DNA of 64,000 bases. It comes from Hydractinia symbiolongicarpus (Eukaryota; Cnidaria; Hydrozoa; Anthoathecata; Hydractiniidae). The notes below the pieces were generated by a model that was not told the DNA's origin, searched no databases, and was given only the letters and a program-made list of their open reading frames with translations. Made by a program: the position numbers and the translations under genes. Location of the stretch: assembly GCF_029227915.1 (NCBI RefSeq), contig NC_079889.1:3782001-3846000 (forward strand), given 5' to 3'. Shown piece after piece: positions 48,601-58,062 of the stretch. Positions within the stretch are counted from its first letter, which is position 1, and each line of letters opens with the position of its first letter.

Positions 48601-51412
48601 TTTAAAAATATATTGCGCAGGGAGAATCCAATGTTGGAGGTAACTGCAGCGGCAATTCCGCTTAGATTGGAGCGGTGATCTTCCTTTAAAAACATTGAAC
48701 TGCCCAGACATATAGTAATAATGGATAGCAATGTCAACATGTTAAGGTCCGACCTCGATTTCGAGAAGAAGAAGAATGCAAATGTAAACGTAAATATCGG
48801 TTCCATTGATTTTACCACTTGTACTGAGCTTGATCCAATCATCGAGAATGCTATGTTGGTGGCGCTATTACCAATGGTATTTGCAATTGATGCTATGTAC
48901 ATTGACTTTCCACTGTTGCTTGAGAATTGCACAGGTGACTTTAGTTGTAGATAATACTTTCCCCACAGGAAACCTAATATACCACCAAACCCACTTTGCA
49001 TTGTAGTCAGTTCTAACCAATGGCTTGTTCTTGAAGGTTGGCTGTCAGTTGTAGTGACATTTTTGTTGGCTGATCTGTTGGTCAGAGCTTCTTTGGAAGC
49101 AATCGAAGACACAACATTGCTGAACCACCATATGGCAACCAGTACAACGACCTTTAGAAAAATCGAACTGCTGTTGTCAAGGAGGTTCTTCTTAGATGAC
49201 CTTAATTAAAGAAAGGTTATTATTAAAGGAGATTTTTAGATTGTTTACCCTCTAGTAGGGCAGGGAAAGTGATGAAAAAGCTTACGAGGTAAATCTCCGC
49301 CAACAAAGTTTAAGAATTTTTAGTAAAAAAGAACACTTTTCACTGATACTACGTAATCATTTGAGGTGCCTGCAGTCACCAACAGACAGACCAAGACCAC
49401 TTAACACAAAATAGAGCTCGGGTGGCCATTATCTCTTTATCTTTCCAGTACTTTTTCAAAACCGAATTTCAAAAGTTTTCGTGAATTTCTAATAAGAGCC
49501 TCTGCACTAGTGATAAACTTTGAATAGTTTAAAGCCATGCCCAGATTCAGTAAGAAACCAGTATATGAACCCAGTAAGCCATGCGCTTTAAATTCGACGA
49601 TAGATTTAGATAATGTTTGGAACTATACTCAGATCTGATAAAAACATTGCTAAATAGTTAGAGCTTGTTGTTTTATATTTTGCTTTCCAATATCATAAAA
49701 ACGATAAGGTTCAAAGGAAAATTATTTCAGTTTTATTTTGGTTTTATGCTGAGCGGCCCTCCTCATGTAAGTGTAAAACTTATAAGTTTTTTACCCTAAA
49801 ACCTAACGCGATGAAGGTTACAACTACTTTGTTATGTGCCTTCTACCTCTTCTAAGACTTGCTTTAGTCAATAAACCCATGAAAGAGTCCGCTCAGGCAG
49901 GTATGTTTTTTAATTTTGACGTCAACACAATTCCGTCGATGAAAAAGATTTTTTTTTTCACAATTCTTTCAACCACTTTTCCGTATTGTGTAGAGTAGGG
50001 TTGCCATTGTTACTAGAATGAGATTCTTTAATAAAAATATTAAAATTAAAATCTTTACGATTTTTTTTACAATCCCGCTATTGTTATCCAAGAATCTTAT
50101 CTAGCTAGTAAGATAGATCTATTAGATTATATTGTCAAGGCATTGCCATGATATTGTTATTATGGCATTTACAAAAGTACAACTAATTTTTAACATAATA
50201 AAAACTTTTGAGCGTGGCGGTTGTTTTTTTTTCAACTAATTGAGTTAAAAAAGCTACGATAATAAGAGAAAAAATGGTAGAATTAGCTGTGCGCGTCCGA
50301 GTTAACTTTAAAACCATAACGTATGTTAAGATAGAATAAATAGACAGAAAACTTTTCTTTCGTCCAGCTATAAGTTAAGGAACAAAAAATTCTGCAAACA
50401 ATCATTCGTTCGCAATTTTTGTGGTTTAGCTAAATGAAACAAGTCTTAACAAGGAAAGTATTAACAAATCTGTTCTTTTTAAACAAAACAAGTTACTGAC
50501 TTTTACAATTTGTAATGATTCACCTCTGTAATTTGGTGTTGTATATCTTTTTGCATCACAAGATGTTTAACGATAATTTATAAAGCCTACTAAACATTAA
50601 AGCTACTTATTTTTGTCATTTTTTTATTGTCCAACTAAGCTTCAATGGACTTGTTTATAAGTAAGAAATTGTTTTGATCAAACCAAAAGTTTACAGATAA
50701 CGTTAGCAAATAAAGTAGTCTTTTTCCTTAGGAGTTTCAAATAAATAATGAAAAAAATAAGACATGTCACTCTAAATCTGGATTAATATTCTTAAGGAAA
50801 AAAATTGTGAACATTGGACCCCAAAGAGTTAATGAAAATGTTTTTCTTAATTTTTTAGAGTTTTCAAAGTACAAAGCTAAATTTTAAAGACGCACAGCTT
50901 ACTCATTAGCTATTTGCTTATCAAATACAAAGTGTGCTAAAAACCGATGAATAATTTGGGAGAGTTAAAAAAAGAATAAAAATATAAATAAACCAATAAA
51001 AATACATCAATCATCAAAAGTCAAAAACATTGATAAACACGATTTTTTATGCTGGCCTCAAACGTTTTTCTGCGCTAAACGGAAGTGTTAAGTTCTTTCT
51101 TTAGCCTAGTTGTAAGCTCGTGGTTGCAGCTACCATCTACCAGTGTGTCATCTACCATCTACCAGTGCGCATTTTGATATTGTGATATTTATAAGCAACA
51201 ACATAGGTAACTCAACTTTTTCTATATCAATAGAAAATCATGACATAATAAATCGTGCTTTTTCAGATAACACGCTGTTTTACTGATGAAATCTTTTAAA
51301 ATCTACCTTATGATTTAGCTACCAGTGATTTTACACAGAGGCACTAAGAAACACTAAAAGTAATTAACAAAATATAAATAAAAATATTTTCTTACTTGTT
51401 AAGAAGCATCAT
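45606..51412 (-). CDS. TPT transporter - glycosyltransferase - pyruvyl transferase - glycosyltransferase fusion
   Basis: The 3.6-kb exon 49200-45606 has no ATG before its first helix, but an acceptor (TTAATTAAG) ends at 49201. A 17-nt first coding exon, 51412-51396 (ATGATGCTTCTTAACAA then GTAAGAAAAT), matches its phase, giving 1203 residues. Order: ten helices of a TPT/SLC35-type carrier (19-320); an eleventh helix (335-351), which would place the rest in the Golgi lumen; a GT32-like domain (about 426-560) with RFGGLYIDPF at 529-538; a polysaccharide pyruvyl transferase domain (about 647-895) with NVGDEVQSFTGIQLLPYIDT and, at 840-858, QRIHAALPCVAMGTPVVFI; and a second GT32-like domain (about 960-1080) with LLYNMGGLFIENDI. 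The TPT family moves sugar phosphates, nucleotide sugars or PEP; pyruvyl transferases use PEP to put ketal pyruvate on glycans. Activity and substrates are inferred. The GT motifs are partly degenerate (single D; E-N-D), so one or both may be inactive. Confidence 0.85.
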
Positions 51413-51737
51413 CTTTGCCACCAAGTGTGACCACTATTATCTCGATTGTAGCTTAACGTACGACTACAAGTCCTTGAGTTCAGAATTCTTTATCGCACTA
51501 TAAAAGACTTCCAACGGGAAAACAGAAATCATATTGAATAATGCTTATGTATATGACATAAAAGCATAAGTCTCTGTGGTATTGTAAAAAATAATTTTTT
51601 GCACCGATAACAAGCAAAGAAGTATTAAGAAGTACAAAAGAAATAATAGTATAATAGAAAGTTATTAATTTAGTTATAATTAAAACTACGCACGTCTCTT
51701 GATAATATGATAGATGATAAAATTAAAATTTTGTCAG
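51413..51737 (-). promoter_or_regulatory. putative promoter/5' region of the fusion gene
   Basis: Only 325 bp separate the proposed start codon from the piggyBac-like MITE. AT-rich, no clear core promoter motif. Called from position alone. Confidence 0.3.
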
Positions 51738-52486
51738 TTAACCCTATTCGGTCCGGGGGGGGGCGGATTCCGCCCCCCCTGACGGTTTTTTTTTAATAAC
51801 TCCTGATTGCTTTGTTATATGGCTATGATACTTACTGAGTTTCAACATTTATCTATTAGACACCTGCATGCTAATTTTTTAGGTCCCATACCTTTCAGAG
51901 GCTTTGATATTGGCCATTACTCGAAACTACCCCTAAAAATCTCTATGAAATCCTTATAATGAGGAAAATATAATAACTCCTGTTAGGATTATCCTTAGAA
52001 CTTGAAACTTGCAACACAACTTTGTTTCATCAAGAAGAATCATTTTGAATAATTTGAACACGTGACTAATCCGATTTCCCGATTTTGTCGGATTTTACCC
52101 GAAAATCGGAAAAAAACGGATTTTCGGGCAATTTTTGGCAATTTTTTATCTGATCCATTTAAAAACCGGAAGATATGTTAAATAACTTTTATTTAGCTTT
52201 CAGAAACTTCAAACAGAATGTAAAAATTCGCTCTAGAACAAAAGTAATTATATTTTAAGCAGATAGTGGCATTTTTAACAATTTTCAAGCTTTTGATGAC
52301 GTCACAGAAAATGTGCTGACGCAAGCAAATTTTTTTTGGCGCCATTTTGTTGCTTTTATGACGTACTATAAGTGTGCCAAGTTTGATTCAATTTGAACAA
52401 CCCTATGAAAAGTTATTGAGGGGGGGCGGAATCCGCCCCCCCCCGGTCATAGTATGTTCGAAAAACCCCGGACCGAATAGGGTTAA
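51738..52486. mobile_element. piggyBac-like MITE, copy 2 (TTAA target site)
   Basis: Same element as at 23262-24021 and in the same orientation: identical CCCTATTCGGTCCGGGG ends, TTAA at 51738-51741 and 52483-52486, and G/C hairpins at both ends. It differs from copy 1 by scattered substitutions and an 11-bp length difference in the ATTTTTAACAA region. ORFs inside it are not genes. Confidence 0.87.
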
Positions 52487-53682
52487 AATTGACAACGACA
52501 ACATCAGAAAATGTGTTCTATTAAACCCATATTGTATATTGTTTTGGGTCGTGATAATTAACAGGAGGTTGCAAAATATATAAGAATGCAATGAAATATA
52601 TCAACCTCGTTCCAGGGCTTTGTTGATTTTCTTTTACAGGAACGCAAGTTATATCGCAATACAAGTAGCCTTGCAATTTTTTAGGAGGTTGCGCAACTAT
52701 ATAAAAAATTTCATATGTAAACAACGTTCTAGCAAAATTTCTTTGCATCTTAGCTCCGGATCACTGACCGCTTCCTCATCCCTTGGTCCCTAATTATCCC
52801 TTCTGGAAAATTCTAACCTATATGGTACCTCCCTGGATAATTTTCCATCCTAAGACAATAGATAATTCTGACACCCACCGGATATTTGCGCCTTTAAAAC
52901 TCAAATTCGTATATTTTCATGAGTAGCTGAATTAAAGAAGTAGTGATAAAATTTAACCTAACGCCCCACACATTTTTTGCTGGTGTTATACAGGCAACAA
53001 CCCATATAGATCTCCCTTTGGATAAGGATCTTTACTAGAAAGATATATGGTCGATGTTGCACCAGTTTTGATTCTCTTTCTCATCGCATTGAAAAAGTTT
53101 ATCAGCTAAGCACCTTCTCTTTTAATAGTCGTGCCGCTAGATTGCAAAATTTATTAAACTAAAATCTTGCATGGAACTTTAACTGACAATACCACGGTAA
53201 AAGTGTAAGAATACAACTTCATTGTTAGCTACTTTGTGCATGGTGAGTGTCTTAAAAACGCCCTTTTGTATTTTGTATGGAAGCTTGTCATGTGAAAAAC
53301 GCGCAAAAAATTGATTATGAAAAATTTAAAAACAAGCCACAACGCAAATAATAATCAAAACAAATATGGCTATTATCAAAATTGCAAAAAAAAAATGTGA
53401 AACTGACAACAAGCCTTTCCCTAATTTATTTTCTTTGATGTGCCGCAGCTCTTTCTCAACTTTTTTAAAGAAAATGAATGTAATTCTCGTAATCCTCACA
53501 TAAAAATTGATAAATCGTGAAATTTTCATATTCATACATCAAACAAACAACCTGCTACAACAGTTTTTTTAACTTTGTATTAATTAACCTTTGCTCGAAG
53601 ATGAGGCTTATTAGTACAAGTCAAAAATTAAGAAGGCTTTGACCGTAACAATGATGCCACCAAAACAGCACTTTCCAATGTC
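52487..53682. other. intergenic, one small minus-strand ORF noted
   Basis: A 69-codon minus-strand ORF at 53326-53535 starts at ATG. It has a charged middle (KKVEKELRHIKENKLGK) and ends in a hydrophobic run of about 20 residues, like a tail-anchored peptide. Nothing supports expression. Otherwise nothing recognised. Confidence 0.3.
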
Positions 53683-53686
53683 GGAT

Positions 53687-53827
53687 TGTTGCACTATACC
53701 ACTATTACGGCTACCATTTTGATATATAATAGTTTGTTTATATATATGTCGGTCACGGCAATTCGGTAACACGTTTGTAGTACGAATTAAGATGGCGTCT
53801 AGTTTCTCATCCTTCTAAGTTGTAACT
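53687..53827 (+). repeat. 5' LTR
   Basis: Starts TGTTGCACTATAC and ends AAGTTGTAACT, so it has the usual TG start but not the usual CA end. I set the end from the point where the two LTRs stop matching and from the GGAT duplication. Very short for a gypsy LTR. Confidence 0.92.
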
Positions 53828-53840
53828 TGGTGTCAGAAGT
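53828..53840 (+). other. primer-binding site
   Basis: TGGTGTCAGAAGT follows the 5' LTR directly. From memory it matches the primer-binding site of many metazoan gypsy elements. Which tRNA primes is not determined here. Confidence 0.6.
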
Positions 53841-53844
53841 AAAA

Positions 53845-56409
53845 ATGAATACATCACATAAACGACCAGAATTGAAGTTAACTGGCAACATATCTGAAAA
53901 TTTCAAGAATTTTGAACTTAGATTCAATGACTATTGCATTCAGTCGAACTACAGAAATTTAGAGAAAGACTCACAAACTGAGCAAGCAGAACATTACAAG
54001 CAACCTTTGTTGGAGATCTCTGCACTGAGATCTTCAATGCCAGATGAAGCTCTCCAGGTGATACGTTATACCATTGAGCCATCCATTCCAGTAGATGATA
54101 AGAAAAAACCGTGGATTTGGATGAATCGTCTACGCACACATTACACAGGAACAACAGGATCTACCCTAATGACTGATCGGTTCAAATTCTGGCATTCGTC
54201 CCAAAATCAAGATGAGACAGTCCAGGATTGGGAGGTCCGAATACGACAAGCCGGAAGCCTGTGTGAATATGGAGAAATTACAGACATTATGTGTCGTGAT
54301 AAGTTTGTCTTTGGACTTTGTGAGGACACAGCACGAACTGAACTGTTAAAAACACATCTGAGAACAGATGGCACACAGAAAACAATGTCAGATGTAGTCG
54401 CAGAGGCCAAGTCAATGGAATCTGCTCGAGTGACAAACAAACTCATCAGTGATGCATCAAAAGGGACAGAAGAGAATGTTCACTGGACAAAAGCAACAAT
54501 ACCACCACAACAAAGGAAGAAACACAGAGACATGAAATTGAGACGTGAGCCAAATACTTGCCACTGGTGTGGAGACAATAAAGGACCACATCCTTGGGCA
54601 ACTTGCCCAGCTAATGGACGTAAATGCACAAGGTGTGGTGGATTTGACCACTTTGCAAGAGTATGTCTAGAACAACAAAATGTCAGCCACCTTGGCAACA
54701 AGGGATACAACAGACCCAACTACAACAGAAGAAATAACCAACGTCCTCCACAACCAAACAGCAATCCGCAGGGTATGCAAAAGTCGACCAACCACCTTCA
54801 TGCAACATCAACATATCATCAACCAGAAAGCAGAACAGAATCACCTGAGCAGCAACAACCAACATACTACACTGATGAACAAGTCCTTGACTCGAAGGAC
54901 ATGATCGGAAAGCCAGCTCTCCTTTCCGGTAAAGACTGTGTAAACATGAACATCATGACAATCAACACAGGGGATATCTACTCTCTGCAACAGCAAGGCA
55001 ACCTGAATCAGCCAACTACCACTAGCCAACCAAAAACACATGTTTACAAAACAAAGCCAATAGATACAACCCATCCGCTGACCAAGGAGTCATTAATTGA
55101 ATGCTATAAAGATAGCTTTAACGGTGTTGGCTGTCTCCAACCACCAGTATCATTCCGGGTAAAAAATGATGTTACACCAGTTCAAATGCCAATTCACCGA
55201 GTACCACTGAGCAAACGTGGGAAAGAAAAAACAGCTATAGACAGATATGTCAAAGAAGGAATACTGGAAAAAGTGACACAACCAACTCCATGGTGCTCAA
55301 ACATACTTTGCAGAGAACAACCAAACAAATTTCGTGTATGCATAGACCCCAGCCAAACAATAAACAAAGCAATAGAACGACCTGTATACCAAATGCCAAC
55401 ACTGAATGAACATCTACACAAACTGAACAATGCAAAATGTTTCACATTAATTGATGTAAAGGATGGGTATTTTCACGTGCCGTTAGATGAAAAATCATCA
55501 GATATGACAACAATGCACACTACCTATGGACGTTATCGATGGAAAAGACTTCCATTTGGCATCAACAGTGCTCCAGAGGAATTTCAAATGAGACTCATGA
55601 CAGCGTTAGAAGGACTAGAAGGTATCGCACACATAGCTGATGACATCATAGTATATGGTTGTGGGGAAACATACCAGACAGCAGAAAGGGATCATGACAA
55701 AAATCTCATTGCACTAATGGAAAGAGCTAGAACCAAGAACATTAGATTCAACCCAGCAAAACTCAAATTCAAGCAGAAAGAACAGAAATTTGTAGGACAC
55801 ATTCTTACACAAAATGGCATCAAAGCTGATCCGGAGAAAACTGATGCCATCCTACAGATGCCAAAACCACACGACAAAAAGAGCCTGCAACGCTTCATTG
55901 GAATGGTCAACTACTTATCACCTTACTGCCAGAACTTGAGCACTGTCATCCGGCCATTGACTGAAATAACAAAAACAGACATGGCGTTTACATGGTCTTC
56001 AACACAACAGACTGCATTTTCAGATGCTAAATCACTTATAGCATCTACACCTGTCCTACAATACTTTGATCCAGCTAAGAAGGTGATACTCCAGGTTGAC
56101 GCAAGTGACAATGGTCTTGGAGGAACACTTCTACAAAACAACAATCAAGAACAGTTACAACCAGTCGCATTCACGTCTTGTACTCTCACTGAAACTGAGA
56201 GAAGATACTCTCAAATTGAGAAAGAGTGTTTAGCTATATGTAATGCATTCTCCAAGTTTGACCACTGGCTGTACGGACACAAAAACATTGAAGTACATAG
56301 CGACCACAAACCTCTGGAAATCATCATGAAGAAGCCACTCAACCGAGCACCGGCACGACTTCAAAGAATGCTATCCAGACTACAGAGATACCAATTTACG
56401 GTAACCTAA
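53845..56409 (+). CDS. gag-pol of the LTR element, first part (gag, RT, RNase H)
   Basis: Open from ATG 53845 to TAA 56407-56409. The gag part ends in two zinc knuckles (54559-54666): C-x2-C-x6-H-x4-C and C-x2-C-x4-H-x4-C. Then a protease remnant: the piece around 54908-54938 (GKPALLSGKDC) resembles the end of a retropepsin, but no Asp-Thr/Ser-Gly active site precedes it. RT follows, with LIDVKDGYFHVPL, LPFGINSAPEEFQ and the catalytic IADDIIVYG (Asp-Asp at 55639-55644). RNase H has LQVDASDNGLGG and HSDHKPLE. The TAA falls in the normally continuous RNase H-integrase linker. Confidence 0.9.
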   Translation: MNTSHKRPELKLTGNISENFKNFELRFNDYCIQSNYRNLEKDSQTEQAEHYKQPLLEISALRSSMPDEALQVIRYTIEPSIPVDDKKKPWIWMNRLRTHYTGTTGSTLMTDRFKFWHSSQNQDETVQDWEVRIRQAGSLCEYGEITDIMCRDKFVFGLCEDTARTELLKTHLRTDGTQKTMSDVVAEAKSMESARVTNKLISDASKGTEENVHWTKATIPPQQRKKHRDMKLRREPNTCHWCGDNKGPHPWATCPANGRKCTRCGGFDHFARVCLEQQNVSHLGNKGYNRPNYNRRNNQRPPQPNSNPQGMQKSTNHLHATSTYHQPESRTESPEQQQPTYYTDEQVLDSKDMIGKPALLSGKDCVNMNIMTINTGDIYSLQQQGNLNQPTTTSQPKTHVYKTKPIDTTHPLTKESLIECYKDSFNGVGCLQPPVSFRVKNDVTPVQMPIHRVPLSKRGKEKTAIDRYVKEGILEKVTQPTPWCSNILCREQPNKFRVCIDPSQTINKAIERPVYQMPTLNEHLHKLNNAKCFTLIDVKDGYFHVPLDEKSSDMTTMHTTYGRYRWKRLPFGINSAPEEFQMRLMTALEGLEGIAHIADDIIVYGCGETYQTAERDHDKNLIALMERARTKNIRFNPAKLKFKQKEQKFVGHILTQNGIKADPEKTDAILQMPKPHDKKSLQRFIGMVNYLSPYCQNLSTVIRPLTEITKTDMAFTWSSTQQTAFSDAKSLIASTPVLQYFDPAKKVILQVDASDNGLGGTLLQNNNQEQLQPVAFTSCTLTETERRYSQIEKECLAICNAFSKFDHWLYGHKNIEVHSDHKPLEIIMKKPLNRAPARLQRMLSRLQRYQFTVT

Positions 56410-57897
56410 AAGAAAGGAACCACACTCTACATAGCAGACACCCTATCCAGAGCACCACTCACCAAACCTTCTACAAACACAATAAATGCCTTTGAAGTAT
56501 TCCGCGTTGATACAGAGTCAGAGTATCCACAACACCACCATCAGCTCAAAAACGACACGGAAATGAACATCCTATCAGCTACGAAAAATGACCCAACCTT
56601 TCAACGGCTCTACACCCTGATACAAAGAGGATGGCCAGATGAACCACAACAACTTGATCAGGATCTCAAACCATACTGGAACTTTAGAGACGAACTGTCC
56701 ATCAACAATGGTTTTATATATAAAGGACACTGTACCATGATACCAAACGGACTGAGAAATGAAATGCTTCAGAAAATACATACCAATCACATGGGTGCAG
56801 CTTCCAACACGAGAATGGCAAAAGAAGTACTTTTCTGGCCAAATATGGCAAGAGACAATACTAACATGTGTCATGACTGCTCCGATTGTGCAAAATACCA
56901 AAGATCAGCATCTAAAGAACCGATGCGATCAATTCCTGTTCCGTCACTCCCTTGGCAAATTGTTAGCCAAGATCTGTTTGAATACGAGAATAAGGACTAT
57001 CTGGTCACAGTATGCCACTTCTCTGACTGGATTGAAGTTGATCACTTACCAAACACCCTTGCCTCTACTGTTGTAAGGCACACCACAGCACACTTTTCGC
57101 GTTATGGGATCCCTGAAATATGCCATACAGACAATGGACCACAGTTCATCAGCAATGAGTTCAAGAATTTCGCCAAACAATATGGCTTCCACCATACTCG
57201 CTCTGCTCCATATTACCCAAAAGGGAATGGGCGTGCTGAAGCTGCAGTCAAAGTTGCAAAAAACATGCTTAAAAAGTCTCAAGACTTCCAAATAGCGCTT
57301 CTAAACTACAGAAATACTCCGCAACAGGGACACTTGAGTTCCCCTGCACAAAGAATGATGAACCGAAGAACCCGAACTATGCTACCAACCTCAAAGTCTG
57401 CACTTTTACCATCACCCATAGACGTAGCCAATACAACACAACAGATAATTGACAAACGAAGAACAGCCAAGGAAATATACGACCGTCATTCAGGACCGGT
57501 TCACGACAAACCAGACGTTGGCACATACGCATATGCTAAACCACCTCCACAAAAACGGGGACAACCATGGACGTATGGACGAATAATCAGAAAAAATGAC
57601 ATGTCGTATACCTTGCAAACACCACAGAATACCATTATCACAAGAAACCGGGTTCACATCAAACCAGCGGCAGCACCATCCGGGCCACTGAGCATACATA
57701 AAACTGTCATCGTACAACCTCAACATACCACAGTCAAACCACGGTTGGATCAAATAACACCTGCACACAATCAAGCACCTATAACCCATGTAGCACGACC
57801 TCTTCCATCTGAACGACCACGCAGCAGTCCACAAGCAAAGCAAGCCTCAATCGAAGATTCGTCCATTATTGACTCAGACTCACTTTTCTTTTGTTAA
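56410..57897 (+). CDS. pol remainder of the LTR element (integrase), after an in-frame stop
   Basis: The same frame resumes after the TAA and runs to 57895-57897. The first ATG is at 56563, but this piece would normally be made as part of the polyprotein. It contains an HHCC-type zinc-binding region (HTNHMG ... CHDCSDC) and the integrase triad: Asp codon 56971-56973, Asp in HTDNGPQF (57130-57132) and Glu in GRAEAAVK (57238-57240), with D-x35-E spacing. A basic, Pro- and Gln-rich C-terminal extension follows. The triad is intact. Confidence 0.9.
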   Translation, partial: KKGTTLYIADTLSRAPLTKPSTNTINAFEVFRVDTESEYPQHHHQLKNDTEMNILSATKNDPTFQRLYTLIQRGWPDEPQQLDQDLKPYWNFRDELSINNGFIYKGHCTMIPNGLRNEMLQKIHTNHMGAASNTRMAKEVLFWPNMARDNTNMCHDCSDCAKYQRSASKEPMRSIPVPSLPWQIVSQDLFEYENKDYLVTVCHFSDWIEVDHLPNTLASTVVRHTTAHFSRYGIPEICHTDNGPQFISNEFKNFAKQYGFHHTRSAPYYPKGNGRAEAAVKVAKNMLKKSQDFQIALLNYRNTPQQGHLSSPAQRMMNRRTRTMLPTSKSALLPSPIDVANTTQQIIDKRRTAKEIYDRHSGPVHDKPDVGTYAYAKPPPQKRGQPWTYGRIIRKNDMSYTLQTPQNTIITRNRVHIKPAAAPSGPLSIHKTVIVQPQHTTVKPRLDQITPAHNQAPITHVARPLPSERPRSSPQAKQASIEDSSIIDSDSLFFC

Positions 57898-57910
57898 TTT
57901 TTTTTTCGGT

Positions 57911-57917
57911 AGGGAGG
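57911..57917 (+). other. polypurine tract
   Basis: AGGGAGG stands directly before the 3' LTR, the expected place of plus-strand priming. Confidence 0.65.
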
Positions 57918-58058
57918 TGTTGCACTATACCACTATTACGGCTACCATTTTGATATATAATAGTTTGTTTATATATATGTCGGTCACGGCAATTCGGTAA
58001 CACGTTTGTAGTACGAATTAAGATGGCGTCTAGTTTCTCATCCTTCTAAGTTGTAACT
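57918..58058 (+). repeat. 3' LTR
   Basis: 141 bp, same sequence as the 5' LTR as far as I can compare by eye. Confidence 0.92.
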
Positions 58059-58062
58059 GGAT

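Larger units (their letters stand above)
53683..58062 (+). mobile_element. Ty3/gypsy LTR retrotransposon, recent but defective
   Basis: Two 141-bp LTRs that look identical (53687-53827 and 57918-58058) flank a gag-pol region. A 4-bp target duplication GGAT lies at 53683-53686 and 58059-58062. Domain order is gag, zinc knuckles, (protease remnant), RT, RNase H, integrase, which is the Ty3/gypsy order. Identical LTRs mean recent insertion, yet the pol frame has an in-frame stop and the protease active-site region appears deleted, so this copy probably moved using proteins from an intact relative. Confidence 0.93.

Noticed and set aside
46196-49006. Plus-strand ORFs inside the fusion gene
   Set aside because: Shadows of the minus-strand coding frame.
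17907-51412. A gene cluster linking the 17.9-kb glycosyltransferase and the 45.6-kb fusion gene
   Set aside because: Opposite strands, 26 kb apart with an unrelated cadherin between; no evidence of a functional cluster.
52374-52591. ORFs at the right end of MITE copy 2
   Set aside because: They translate the G/C hairpin and terminal repeat.
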